Below, piece after piece: positions 54,008-62,743 of a stretch of 64,000 nt of DNA; the stretch's first letter is position 1, and each line of letters begins with the position of its first letter. The translations under genes and the position numbers were made by a program. Below the pieces are notes generated by a model. The model was not told where the DNA came from. It saw only the letters and a list, made by a program, of their open reading frames with translations, and did not search any database. The DNA lies in the NCBI RefSeq assembly GCF_014650815.1, contig NZ_BMVR01000010.1, forward strand, positions 248,001 through 312,000, given 5' to 3'. Source of the stretch: Streptomyces flavofungini (GTDB lineage Bacteria; Actinomycetota; Actinomycetes; Streptomycetales; Streptomycetaceae).

Positions 54008-54379
54008 GTGACCCTCATGACCACCCCTCACCACCAGACCAGCGACCCCGTGGACCTGGCTCTCGTCGACAACGCCGTCCACCGCGCCGAAGGACTCGCC
54101 GTCGCTGACCCCAGCAGCCGCCTCGCAGACGCCGTGGCCGCCGAACTGGCCACCCACCTGGCGGCGCTGATTACGCCCGCCGAGTACCACCTGGGCCGCA
54201 TGCCGGGGCGCAGCCCTGCCGAGCAACGCGCTCGCGATGTACTCGCCGACAGCATCGGCCACGCCAGATCCGTTCATCACGACCAGCAGACCGGCGCTTT
54301 TACCAACCCCGCCGCCCGGCTCTACCTCCTCGCTGGAGCGTGCCGTCTGCTCAAGAACGCGATGGTGCCGACGTGGTGA
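54008..54379 (+). CDS. Small alpha-helical protein of unknown function (DUF6415-like?)
   Basis: 123 residues from GTG 54008, which has GGGAG six bases upstream; an ATG at 54017 is an alternative. The protein is mostly helical, with an N-terminal disordered stretch and a conserved-looking C-terminus (NPAARLYLLAGACRLL). Its shape recalls the DUF6415 small proteins often found beside Streptomyces peptide loci, but I cannot confirm this. It is the first gene of the operon divergent from the TPR regulator, and its stop overlaps the next small gene by four bases. Confidence 0.6.
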   Translation: MTLMTTPHHQTSDPVDLALVDNAVHRAEGLAVADPSSRLADAVAAELATHLAALITPAEYHLGRMPGRSPAEQRARDVLADSIGHARSVHHDQQTGAFTNPAARLYLLAGACRLLKNAMVPTW

Positions 54380-54513
54380 ACCACCGGGATACCCGCCGTT
54401 CTCGGTGCCCTGTGCGCTCCAAGGTGGCCGAGACGGTCATCACCACAGCGCTGGCATCGACGGTCGTGATCGCCTTCAGCCTGCTCCTCATCCACACCCT
54501 GGCGGGCGCCTGA
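54376..54513 (+). CDS. 45-residue single-pass membrane peptide
   Basis: Starts at GTG 54376 inside the stop of the preceding gene (GTGA overlap), which argues for coupled translation. The N-terminal half is basic (NHRDTRRSRCPVRSK) and the C-terminal half is one hydrophobic helix (VVIAFSLLLIHTLAGA), so it should insert with the N-terminus inside. It may be an immunity, leader or assembly peptide for the peptide locus. No homologue is recalled. Confidence 0.5.
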   Translation: MNHRDTRRSRCPVRSKVAETVITTALASTVVIAFSLLLIHTLAGA

Positions 54514-54637
54514 CGCCTTCTCCAACTCCCGTGCCGGGCCTGCCCAGCCGCCCTCGCTCCTCTGCGAGGCGGCCCGGTACGGGGTCCTGCGGGCAGATCC
54601 GCCCGCCCCGAAGCACCACCGACGAAAGGAGCCCACC

Positions 54638-54820
54638 GTGAAGCAACGCCTGGACCAGTCCACCAGCCTGCAGGCCACCACCCTCGGCGGCATCGAACTG
54701 GGTCCGCTGTTCACCGACGGCGCCCAGTTCGAGATCCCTGATCTGGCAACCCGCTTCGCCTACAAGAAGGAAGCAGGTTCCTCGGACACCAACCACGAGT
54801 ACGACAGCCTCAAGGTCTGA
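54638..54820 (+). CDS. Candidate lasso-like RiPP precursor peptide
   Basis: 60 residues from GTG 54638, preceded by AAAGGAG. It lies directly before a macrolactam-synthetase-like gene and a GNAT gene. The leader contains FEIPDL, which fits the YxxPxL recognition motif of lasso precursors. The likely core is the C-terminal 13-14 residues GSSDTNHEYDSLKV or the same without the first Gly. If Gly1 starts the core, E8 could close an 8-residue ring; if Ser1 starts it, D9 could close a 9-residue ring. The penultimate leader residue is not the usual Thr. One lysine in the tail could be acetylated, as in albusnodin. The ring assignment is a hypothesis. Confidence 0.6.
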   Translation: MKQRLDQSTSLQATTLGGIELGPLFTDGAQFEIPDLATRFAYKKEAGSSDTNHEYDSLKV

Positions 54821-54905
54821 CCCGCCCCAGCGCCCGTGATTGCAAGGCCCGGTCAGGCCCAGACCTCGCGCGGCCGGGCCCTGCAGCGCGCCTCTTGGAG
54901 GACCC

Positions 54906-56489
54906 GTGCTCAAACTGCGCATCCAACCCGCCCTGATTAGCCGTAATGCCGACGGCTGGGCCTGGAGCAACACCCGCCTTCAGTGCGGCCCGTCGTGGGT
55001 CGCCCCGCTCGACCATCCGTCCCTGGACGCGATCGCCCTTACCGACCGCGACACCGGACAGGCGCTTGTCCATGTCCGCGAGCGTGACGCCCACCGCGCA
55101 GGGGATGCCCGACGTGCCGTAGTGGAGCTGAGTACCACCACCTTCCGCCAGCTCCGCGCAGAGCTCTTGGCCTGGCCCCTGAACTTCATCGCCATCGATC
55201 TTGTGCCCGACGGCACCGTCAGCGTCCAGGCCGGTGAACGCGGCACCGCCCCGCTGTATCTGACCGCCGCCGATGGTGTGCTGCACGGGTCGTGGACCAC
55301 CGCCGACCTTGTCAAGCGCATGCCTCGCGTGGACTTCCACGTCGCCGAGACGGCGCGACTGCTCAGCCTGTGGTTCCGCTACAGCCATCACACCTGTTTC
55401 ACCGGCCTGTACCGGCTGACCGAGCGCACAACCGCCCTCTACGACGGCCATGGACCGATCCGCTTCGAACGGCCGGCGCCAGCGCTGCACTCCAAGGCTC
55501 GCACTCTCGCCGACGACGCCGATGTACTGACCGCATACGCCAGCATGCTCGATGCGGTGCTCGACCGGCACCTCTACGACCCGGACACCACCAGCGCGCA
55601 CCTCTCAGGCGGCTTCGACTCGGCCGTCACCGGCACTCACCTGTCACTGCGCCACCCCGGAAGGATCACCGCCTCGGCGATGCTGCTCCCAGGACCCATG
55701 GGCAAGCAACAGCGCACACGCCGCGCCGAGATGCTCCGCACCGGGCGCTTTCGCACAGACATCACCACGCCCGCCCTGCCACCCCTGCACCCAGACGGAC
55801 GACGCGCCCTGAGCGGATATGTCTACCCCTACGAGGAGCCTTACCACGAGTCCACCGCCGCCCTCATCTACCAACTGGCCGGGGCCGGCATCCGTACCGT
55901 GGTCACCGGGATCGGAGGAGACGAGATGGTCGCCCTCACTCCGCAGGAAGCACCACACCAACCCGTCGGCCCGGGGCACGCGATGACCGAATGGCTGGGC
56001 CCTGCCGCCCGCGAGGCTCTCATGGACGTGGACGGGGACACCTGCCCGCCCGCCGTCGTCAACGAAATGACCCTGCTCGCCATGGCATCCGCCGCACCGC
56101 TGCTGCTGGAGGCCGGCATCTGGCCCCTGCACCCCTTCGCCGATCCGGACATGATCCGCTTCGGCGAATGGCTGCCCCGCTCCTGGCGCTCCCGCAAGAG
56201 CCTGCACCGTCGCCGTCTGACCGCCCTGAGCCTGTCCGAACTGGTCGTCGAGCCACCCCTGCCGGAAAACTTCACCGACGTCATGAACACCGCGGTCCGC
56301 ACCACCCTGCCCGCACAGGTACGACGCCTACTCGATCAGGGATCTCCCCTCATCGACGCCAAGCTCGTAGACGCCGACACCCTCACCCAAGCCCTGACGC
56401 GCATCGAATCCGGCGACATCCGCACCACAGACGATCGCCTCGCCGACGTCGTCGCCGCCGACCTCGCCCACCGCGCCGCCCACCACTGA
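54906..56489 (+). CDS. Asparagine-synthetase-like macrolactam synthetase (lasso cyclase candidate)
   Basis: 527 residues from GTG 54906 with GGAGG just upstream. The C-terminal ATP-pyrophosphatase domain shows the P-loop LSGGFDSAV (about residue 236) and GIGGDEM. The N-terminal glutaminase-like domain lacks the catalytic cysteine at position 2, as in lasso peptide cyclases, which activate a side-chain carboxylate by adenylation. Together with the precursor in front and an acetyltransferase behind, the best match is the albusnodin type of lasso synthetase. No RRE/PqqD-like protein and no transglutaminase-like leader peptidase are in the window, so the pathway would be incomplete or uses another protease. 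Confidence 0.75.
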   Translation: MLKLRIQPALISRNADGWAWSNTRLQCGPSWVAPLDHPSLDAIALTDRDTGQALVHVRERDAHRAGDARRAVVELSTTTFRQLRAELLAWPLNFIAIDLVPDGTVSVQAGERGTAPLYLTAADGVLHGSWTTADLVKRMPRVDFHVAETARLLSLWFRYSHHTCFTGLYRLTERTTALYDGHGPIRFERPAPALHSKARTLADDADVLTAYASMLDAVLDRHLYDPDTTSAHLSGGFDSAVTGTHLSLRHPGRITASAMLLPGPMGKQQRTRRAEMLRTGRFRTDITTPALPPLHPDGRRALSGYVYPYEEPYHESTAALIYQLAGAGIRTVVTGIGGDEMVALTPQEAPHQPVGPGHAMTEWLGPAAREALMDVDGDTCPPAVVNEMTLLAMASAAPLLLEAGIWPLHPFADPDMIRFGEWLPRSWRSRKSLHRRRLTALSLSELVVEPPLPENFTDVMNTAVRTTLPAQVRRLLDQGSPLIDAKLVDADTLTQALTRIESGDIRTTDDRLADVVAADLAHRAAHH

Positions 56490-56502
56490 GAGCCTCAAAG
56501 AC

Positions 56503-57057
56503 ATGTACGTGATGCGCCCCGCTACCGCCCACGACCGCGCCGCCTACGCCGACCTGATCCGCGCCCGCGCCGCCTGGATGCTGCGCACGGGCAAGGCTGG
56601 CGGTGCGGACCTCCTCGAAGACGGCCGGACTGAACAGATCGCCGCGCAGGCCGGGAACGGCCACACCCCTGTCTGGGCTTTGAGCTCTCCCGAGGGAGAG
56701 CTCATCGGCTTCACCAGCCTCTACGACCAGACCCCCGAATGGGGATGGACCGATACCGAGCGCGCCGAGCCCGCACTCTTCCTGGCCACTACCTTTACCC
56801 ATCCCGACCACCGGGCCGCCAAGCCCGGCACCCTGATGGCCTGGTGGGCTCTGGCTCACGCAGCCCGGGCCGGGAAGCTCTGGGTGCGGCGCGGCTGCGG
56901 ACACCCGGGACTCGTGCGCTACTACCGCGACCACCAGGGCTTCGACCTCATCCACGAAACCGAGCGAGGAGGCCACCCCGCCTACCTCCTGGCCCGCAAG
57001 GCCGAGGAGCTCAACCACCTGCCCGTCACCACCGACTCCGCCGGCACCTGCACCTGA
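56503..57057 (+). CDS. GNAT family N-acetyltransferase
   Basis: 184 residues, 13 bases after the synthetase stop and so in the same operon. GNAT features: central strand FLATTFTHPDHRAAKPGTLM with the acetyl-CoA loop region, and GLVRYYRDHQGFDLI near the C-terminus. In albusnodin, a dedicated acetyltransferase modifies a lysine of the lasso peptide; the precursor here has a lysine in the putative core tail. Alternatively it is a resistance or unrelated enzyme. Start ATG 56503 lacks a strong Shine-Dalgarno sequence. Confidence 0.8.
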   Translation: MYVMRPATAHDRAAYADLIRARAAWMLRTGKAGGADLLEDGRTEQIAAQAGNGHTPVWALSSPEGELIGFTSLYDQTPEWGWTDTERAEPALFLATTFTHPDHRAAKPGTLMAWWALAHAARAGKLWVRRGCGHPGLVRYYRDHQGFDLIHETERGGHPAYLLARKAEELNHLPVTTDSAGTCT

Positions 57058-57076
57058 CTCCTCGGGAGCGGCACGC

Positions 57077-57270
57077 ATGCCCAGCACCGTCACCGAGCAT
57101 GACGCCGCATATGGACTTTGGTTCGCCGACCCCCACCAACTCCTGCCCTCCCTCCGCCAACGACTCAAGCCCGGCGGGCGGCTCGTCTTCTCCTGCATGA
57201 CCCGGGCCCTCGGCGCTCCCGAAGGCCGCCGCCAGATGATCGTCTACACTCCGGGCACCGGCCGCGTCAG
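57077..57270 (+). pseudogene. Fragment of a SAM-dependent methyltransferase
   Basis: About 65 residues in which LWFADPHQLLPSLRQRLKPGGRLVFSCM matches the segment after the SAM-binding core of class I methyltransferases; the SAM motif itself is missing. It is cut downstream by the end of an IS256-type remnant (GGGACTGTCC at 57271). It probably belonged to the peptide operon. Confidence 0.65.
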
Positions 57271-57512
57271 GGACTGTCCAATCAACGGTGAAATTGGGGT
57301 TGTTGTGGTTATTGGCGTGCTGCGCCGAGTCGGCCGTCGAAGGTGATGTCGAAGGCGTTCAAGGCTGTCTTCCAGCGGCTGGTTCAGCGGGCCTGTCCCT
57401 TGCCGGTGGGGTCCAGCGACATGATCGCCACGTAGACGCATTTCGGCGCGGCCTGCTCGTTGGGGAAGTGGCCGCGGGCCTTGACTGCCCGGCGGATCCG
57501 CGCGTTGACGGA
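57271..57512 (-). pseudogene. IS256-family transposase remnant (3' end)
   Basis: Minus strand translation gives SVNARIRRAVKARGHFPNEQ and MSLDPTGKG, then a stop inside the frame, then RWKTALNAFDITFDGRL, which is the C-terminal end of IS256-type transposases. Only about 75 residues remain, with an internal stop. The end beside the methyltransferase fragment begins GGGACTGTCC and may be the IS terminus. Confidence 0.75.
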
Positions 57513-57714
57513 CAAGCACTCCCAGAGCCCGAGGAGACGCTGCGGTTCGTCACCACGGAGCGCACCCCGCGCCTCTTCGAGACCAACCACTGCCATTCGG
57601 TCAGTATCCCGACGCAGTCGTTGGTTCCGCAGAGAACTCATCGGCCGAGGAGCGGTCCAAGGACGGAGCGGAAGCCTCATAGGCGCTGCACGGGGCGGCG
57701 GGGCCAAGAGCATG

Positions 57715-57912
57715 GCGAGGACGACTCGGGCTACGCGGCTGTACTTGACTTTCGGCGAGCCGAGTTGGCGCTCAGGGACGGCGCGCTGGTGGCGTAGGGC
57801 GGGGATTCCGGCGACCTTGGCGTGGTCCTCGTGCGCAGCAGGCGCAGGGAGGCGAAGAGGTTAACAGCGGTCAGGTAGGTGAGACGGAGCAGCACGAGTG
57901 ACCATCCTGCTG
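57715..57912 (-). pseudogene. Integrase-core transposase remnant (N-terminal part)
   Basis: Minus strand reads LVLLRLTYLTAVNLFASLRLL and, after a frameshift, ALRHQRAVPERQLGSPKVKYS, which follows the N-terminal pattern of IS3/IS481-like integrase-core proteins. The rest of the gene is missing. Between this and the IS256 remnant (57513-57714) nothing could be assigned. Confidence 0.5.
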
Positions 57913-57976
57913 CGCCGTGTGATCGACGCCATGTCTGCGGTGACCTGCTTGGACGCAATTTGCGGCTCACACGGCC

Positions 57977-58594
57977 CTAGGGTCCGAGCAACCGCGCCTT
58001 CTGTTGATCGAACTCGTCCTGCGTGAGAACTCCTTTCTCGACAAGCGCCTTGAGTTTGCCGAGTTCGTCGGCCACTGACTGGGGTCGCGGTTGAACTGCC
58101 TCGGGTGGCGGGGCAGAGCCTTGCTCGTTGGCCAGCTGCGTAGCGAGCATGTTGAACGCATTCACGTACTGGTTGGCCGCTCGCAGGTTTGTGGAGTCGG
58201 GCGTCACGCTGTACGTCTGCGCAGCCCCGTTGCCGAAGGTCAGGTTGATGACCGCCGCGCCCTTGTTCTTACGTCCCGCCAAGGCGGACAGACCACCTGT
58301 TGCGACGCCGCCGGCGAGCCTTGTGGCCGTCCACGCCTTATGAGCGCCGGCATCCACGAACTCGGCTTGGCCGCCGAGAACTGGTCCTTGCCCGGTCAGG
58401 CCGAACTTCGACGAGGGCCACAAATGCATCATCGCTGCGGTGTTCATCGTCTTCTCAGCAGGGTGCAGCTTACGCCAGTCTTTCAGCGCTTCTTTGTCCG
58501 CCTGCCGTCTGTCCGCGGCCTCCGTACGGGCGTGCTGCTTTTCCTCGCGCTGAGCGGCCTTCTGCGCAGATTTCTCCGGGTCGCGCTTGAACAT
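57977..58594 (-). CDS. SHOCT-domain protein
   Basis: 205 residues. The N-terminal ~50 are a charged coiled-coil-like stretch (PEKSAQKAAQREEKQHARTE). The middle (~70-150) contains a Gly/Ala-rich hydrophobic segment and beta strands (AAVINLTFGNGAAQTYSV). The last ~30 residues are a SHOCT domain (LGKLKALVEKGVLTQDEFDQ). SHOCT domains occur in many membrane-linked or oligomerising proteins; the specific role is unknown. ATG 58594 follows GAGGAGG at a short distance. It is the last gene before attR and is not obviously linked to the peptide locus. Confidence 0.78.
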   Translation of the reverse strand: MFKRDPEKSAQKAAQREEKQHARTEAADRRQADKEALKDWRKLHPAEKTMNTAAMMHLWPSSKFGLTGQGPVLGGQAEFVDAGAHKAWTATRLAGGVATGGLSALAGRKNKGAAVINLTFGNGAAQTYSVTPDSTNLRAANQYVNAFNMLATQLANEQGSAPPPEAVQPRPQSVADELGKLKALVEKGVLTQDEFDQQKARLLGP

Positions 58595-58804
58595 GATCCT
58601 CCTCAGCCCCTTTGGGGGGTGGGAGTCACCCCGCCCCTGCGGCCCAGTATCCCGCAGCAGGGCGGATGGGCGCAGGTTGATGACGACTTCACCTTCTCCT
58701 GTGCGGAGGAGTGGCGACCGAGTCTCTGAGCTGCCGCCAAGTTCGGCAGGCAGGGGATCGGCCGGTACGGAGCCCAGCGGCGCTGTACTTCCGCGTATGG
58801 CGTC

Positions 58805-58837
58805 GTAGGGCCGTCAGCCCTACTTCAGAACTCTGAA
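58805..58837 (+). repeat. Two adjacent inverted repeats next to attR
   Basis: GTAGGGC-CGTCA-GCCCTAC (58805-58823) is a perfect 7-bp stem and TTCAGA-AC-TCTGAA (58824-58837) a perfect 6-bp pair. They end 15 bases before attR. They may terminate transcription or bind recombination factors. The stretch 58595-58804 before them holds no gene. Confidence 0.6.
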
Positions 58838-58852
58838 CCTGAATTGTGCGCC

Positions 58853-58898
58853 TGACTGGGGGTCAAGGGGTCGCAGGTTCAAATCCTGTCGTCCCGAC
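58853..58898 (+). repeat. attR: 46-bp direct repeat of the tRNA-Pro 3' end
   Basis: Identical to 46491-46536. The 5' part of the tRNA (acceptor, D arm and half of the anticodon arm) is absent, so this is not a second functional tRNA. Confidence 0.95.
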
Positions 58899-58914
58899 TG
58901 TTGAAGTCGTGATC

Positions 58915-58950
58915 GAGGGGTCGTGTCAGAGCAATCTGACACGGCCCCTC
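58915..58950 (+). terminator. Hairpin, probably the original tRNA-Pro terminator
   Basis: GAGGGGTCGTGTCAGA, loop GCAA, TCTGACACGGCCCCTC: a 16-bp stem with one G-T pair, 17 bases after attR. Before integration it would have followed the tRNA gene at the same distance as the element's own hairpin does now (46553-46574). Confidence 0.75.
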
Positions 58951-60888
58951 AACCGTTTCCGGGGCCGGTTCCGTGACGGCCTCGGTCCGGCTGGTGATCG
59001 TGCGCAGGTCGCGTCGGCGGCGCACGCGGGCCAGAGCCTGTTGTTGGTGGGTGCGGCCGTCAGTTCGCGGGAGACCAGGTGGGGGAGCGGCGGGAGGCGG
59101 AACCGCATCCTGCCCCGTGCGTCGTTCGCCGACGGCAGGAGGAACCAGGCGTCGGCCAGGTGCTCCAACCGGGCCTCGACCAGGGGCTCCAGGTGGGGGT
59201 CCTCGGTGAGGTCCGCCGCGCTGAACTCCGGCCCGGACAGCGCGCCGAGCCTCCGCAGCAGCTCCCGTGCGTCCCCGGGGAGTCGCCGTGCCGCCGCCGT
59301 CAGCGTGCCGTGCAGGCTCTGCCCGCCGTAGCCCAGTTCGTGGAGGCGGCGGGACGGGTCGGCCAGGCGGGCCGTGAGGTCGGTGACCGTCCATCGTGGG
59401 CGTGCGGCCAGCCTCGCGCCGACCAGGCGCAGCGCCAACGGGAGGCCGTCGCAGTACTCGGCGACCTCGCGCGCCGCCGCGGGGTGCCCGAGTACCGTCT
59501 CCCGGCCGCCGATCACGGCAAGCAGCTCCACGGCGTCGGCGCTCGCCAGCGGACCGAGACACACCGTGTCCTCGTGGGTCACCGTCGGCAGCCTGCGGTC
59601 GCCGGTCAGGACGACTGCCGCGTGGGGGCTGTTCGGCACGAACTGCTCGATGTCCTGCTCCGCGACCACGTCATCCAGGACGACGAGCAGGCGCCGTTCG
59701 TGCGACGCGAGACGGTACCTGCGGAGCAGTTCGGCCGTGTCGGCGTCCGGCGGGGGGCGCTCGTCCAGGCTGGTGAGGAGGAGGGTGAGGACGTGCTCCG
59801 CGCTGTGCGGGGTGCCGTCCGGCGCCGCGGCCCGTGCGAACAGGACGCCGTCCGGGAACAGGCCCGCGCGGGCGTGGGCGGCCCGGACCGTGAGCGCCGT
59901 CCGGCCCAGTCGGCCGGGCCGGTGACGAGGACGCGGGCGGGGGCTGCGTCCGTCCTCGCGGCGGTCTCGTCGGATTCAGCCGCCGCGGCGATCTTCCGCT
60001 CGACGGCGCGGAGTTCGGCCGCCCGGCCCAGGAAGGGGTCGATGGTCGGCGGCAGGAGCACCGCCGTGGATCTGGGCCGCTCAGGGCCTGCCGCGCGGAG
60101 GGCCGGGGCCGTGGCGGAGCCGGAAGGCGTCGCTCCCGGCGTCCCGGCGGCTCCGGTCGTCCCCGTCGTCCCCTCGTCCAGCACCGACTGATACGCCTCG
60201 GCCAGCTCAGGCCCCGGGTCCACGCCCAGTTGCTCCGCGAGCAGCCTTCGCCCCTCGTGGTAGGTGAGGAGCGCGGTGGCCTGGCGGTTGCTGCGGCCGA
60301 GGGCGGTGACGAGCTGGGCGCGGAGACGTTCCCGCAGGGGGTGCTCCCGCACCAGGCTCGTCGACTCGGGGACGAGGCGGGCGTCCGCGCCGAGCGACAG
60401 GTCGGCCGTGACCCACTGCTCGATCGTGGTCAGGTACGCCTCCTTCAGCGGCGGGCGCTCCAGTTCGGCGAGGTGGTGGTGACGTTCGCGAGCGGGGTGC
60501 CGCGCCAGAGCCGGAGCGCGGCCGTCAGCTTCGCCGTGGCCGTGCGGTGGTCGGCGCGGTCGAGGGCGCGGCGCCCAGCCTCCGTCAACTCCTCGAACTG
60601 GACCAGGTCGAACACCGAGTCGGCGGCGTCGAGTTGGTAGCCACGGTGCTGCCGGGTGAGCAGCACTCGCTCGCCGAGGCTCTTGCGCAGCTTGTGGATG
60701 GACGAGTGGATCTGCGCGTGCATCGAGGACGGCGGGTCCCAGCCCCAGAGCCGGGAGCTGAACTGCTCGTACGTCACGGGGCGGCCGCGGGCCAGGAGCA
60801 GGGTGGCGAGCACGGTGTGGATCTTGGCGCCGGAGAGCGTGACCACGGTGCCGTGCGCGTACGTCGGCGACCAGCAGCCGGTCGCCAT
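58926..60888 (-). pseudogene. SARP/AfsR-type regulator, N-terminally truncated with two frameshifts
   Basis: Three consecutive frames on the minus strand together encode a SARP with a bacterial transcriptional activation domain (YQLDAADSVFDLVQFEEL; EGRRLLAEQLGVDPGPELAEAY) and an NB-ARC-like ATPase part (ARVLVTGP, VVLTGDRRLP, CDGLPLALRLVGARLA). Frameshifts lie near 60475 and 59915. The usual first residues (…VLGPLEV…) are missing or garbled at 60888, where the frame meets the truncated phosphopantetheinyl transferase. The C-terminal tail runs into the tRNA terminator hairpin. AurD/NorD of the polyketide family are also AfsR-like, but this relic lies 20 kb away, so a link is unproven. Confidence 0.8.
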
Positions 60889-61291
60889 CTCACTGATCAG
60901 CGAGGTCGGCGTCGACGTCCAGGACGGCGACGTGACCTACGGCGAGAATCTGCACCTGGCCCTCACCGACTGGGAGCAGCGGCTCCTGCGCAGGCTGTCG
61001 CCGACCGCCCGGCAGATGTTCTTCCTGAGCCTGTGGACCCGCAAGGAGGCGGTGCTGCGGGCGGCGGGCTACGGCCTGCGGGTGCCGCCGGACGAGGTGG
61101 ACGTGCTCGTCGAGGACGGCGCGGGCACGGTGGCGGTGCCGCTGCCCGACGGCGCCGGCATGACCGAGGTGCAGGTCCGCGACCTGCCCGGCGCGCGCGG
61201 CACCGTGGCCGCCGTCGCGGCCGCCGGGCCCGTGACCGCCCTGCACACCTGGACGTTCAACCCGACCTTCCACGAGGCGCACTCCTACTGA
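60886..61291 (+). pseudogene. 4'-phosphopantetheinyl transferase (Sfp type), 5'-truncated
   Basis: The reading frame begins at the SARP junction and encodes only the C-terminal half of an Sfp-type transferase: GVDVQDGD corresponds to the Mg-binding motif, and LWTRKEAVLRAAGYGL is the second signature. The N-terminal ~100 residues with the CoA-binding region are absent, so the product should be inactive. A full-length enzyme of this kind activates ACPs, so the fragment suggests another biosynthetic cluster was once here. Confidence 0.75.
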
Positions 61292-61450
61292 GACCCACCG
61301 AGGTGCGGCCGGCCCTGCTGAGGTCCGGCCGCGGCCTGTCGGGGTCCGAGCCGGGCCCGCGCGGCTCGCGCAGGCCCGGTGGGGCGCGTCTCGTGTGCTG
61401 AACTCCGGCTGATCGGATACGGACGACATCCCCCGTGCACTCCGGTCCCG

Positions 61451-62743
61451 TCAGTCGGTGGCCGCGGCCGGCCCGTCCCCGGGGCCGGCCGCGAGCATTT
61501 CGCTCAACTGCCGCCAGGCCTCCGACGACTTGCGATAGGCGCCCGCCCGGTCCAGGGTCTCGGCCGCGAGCCGGTAGCTGTCCCGGGCCGCCGCCTGGTT
61601 CCCGGCCAGGGCGTGCGCGCGGGCCGCGAGCAACTGGCACTGCCCGAGCCCGGCCAGCGGCAGCTCCGCGCCGCTGTCGCACACCTTGGTGGTGAGCTCC
61701 AGGACCCGCTCCGGCTCGTCCTGGCGCAGCGCCAGGTGCGCCTCGGCCAGCATCAGCTCGGCCATGTCGTCGTCGCGGCCGACGAGTTCGAGGGCCTGCC
61801 GGGCGCGTGCGAGCAGCCGCGCCGCGTGCCCGGTGGCGTCGTCGGAGAGGTCGTACTCCAGGCGGAGCGCCGCGGAGGCCCGGCACAGCCGTGCCCAGGC
61901 CCCCAGGTTCACCTCGGGGCGCAGCCAGGCGAAGGCCTGTTCGTGCAGGTGGACGCCGTCCTCGGGGCGCCCGCACAGGAAGCGGGCGCTGCCCGCCGCC
62001 CAGTAGACCTGGCCGCGCAGCTGCCGCGAGGGGATGTCCTCGGCCGTCTCCTGGAGGGTGTCGGCGAGTCCGGCCGCGTTCTCCAGCTCACCGCTGTCGG
62101 TGTAGGAGTTGATCAGCGCCAGCATCGCGCCGACCCGCTCGTGGGCGGTGGGCGACAGCGCGACGGTGACCGACACGGCGTGCTCGGCGGTCCGGACGGC
62201 CTCGCCGAGGCGGCCCTGGCGGCGCAGGTTCTCGGAGAGCGCCGTGGCGACGCGCGCGGCGAGCCGGGGCGTCTCCTGGGACAGCGCGGTGTCGGCGAGG
62301 TCGGCGAGGACGGCGTGCTCGTCGGCGGTGTCGCCCAGCTCGCGCAGGACGTCGGCGAGCTCCCAGGTCGCCTCCCACAGCACGTCCTCCTCGGCGTGCC
62401 CGGTGGCCGCGGCACCGATGCCGCGCAGCAATCCCGCGGCGACGGTGAGCTCGCCGTCCTTGCGCAGGGCGCGCGCTTCGAGGAGCTTCCCGGCGATGTC
62501 GAGCCGGCGGCTGCGGTGCTCGCCCTCGTCCTGGGCCGCGGGGTTGGTGAGGGCGTCCAGGGGGACGTCGAGGCGGCGTGCGAAGAAGGCGGCGATCAGT
62601 TCGTTCGGTGAGCGGCGACCGCTCTCCACCCGGGAGACGTAGCTGGCCGACACCTCGTCACCCGCCAGTTCGGTCTGGGACAGGCCGCGCTGTACGCGCA
62701 GCAGTCGCAGTCTGCGTCCGAAGGCGGGCTGTTCGATCATCAT
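61451..62743 (-). CDS. XRE-family regulator with TPR-like C-terminal domain
   Basis: 430 residues from ATG 62743. The N-terminal HTH is clear: FGRRLRLLRVQRGLSQTELA followed by SASYVSRVESGRRSP (residues ~8-55). The rest is helical TPR-like repeats (for example RAGAYRKSSEAWRQLSEML at the end), typical of regulators that sense a peptide or small molecule. The ATG pair at 62743/62740 follows GAGGA. An in-frame ATG at 62812 would add a Pro/Gly-rich stretch and is less likely. Neighbours on both sides are pseudogenes, so its target may now be missing. Confidence 0.87.
   Translation of the reverse strand: MMIEQPAFGRRLRLLRVQRGLSQTELAGDEVSASYVSRVESGRRSPNELIAAFFARRLDVPLDALTNPAAQDEGEHRSRRLDIAGKLLEARALRKDGELTVAAGLLRGIGAAATGHAEEDVLWEATWELADVLRELGDTADEHAVLADLADTALSQETPRLAARVATALSENLRRQGRLGEAVRTAEHAVSVTVALSPTAHERVGAMLALINSYTDSGELENAAGLADTLQETAEDIPSRQLRGQVYWAAGSARFLCGRPEDGVHLHEQAFAWLRPEVNLGAWARLCRASAALRLEYDLSDDATGHAARLLARARQALELVGRDDDMAELMLAEAHLALRQDEPERVLELTTKVCDSGAELPLAGLGQCQLLAARAHALAGNQAAARDSYRLAAETLDRAGAYRKSSEAWRQLSEMLAAGPGDGPAAATD

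Noticed and set aside
58853..58898. Second tRNA-Pro gene
   Set aside because: Only the 3' 46 bases are present; there is no acceptor 5' strand or D arm, so it is the attR duplicate.
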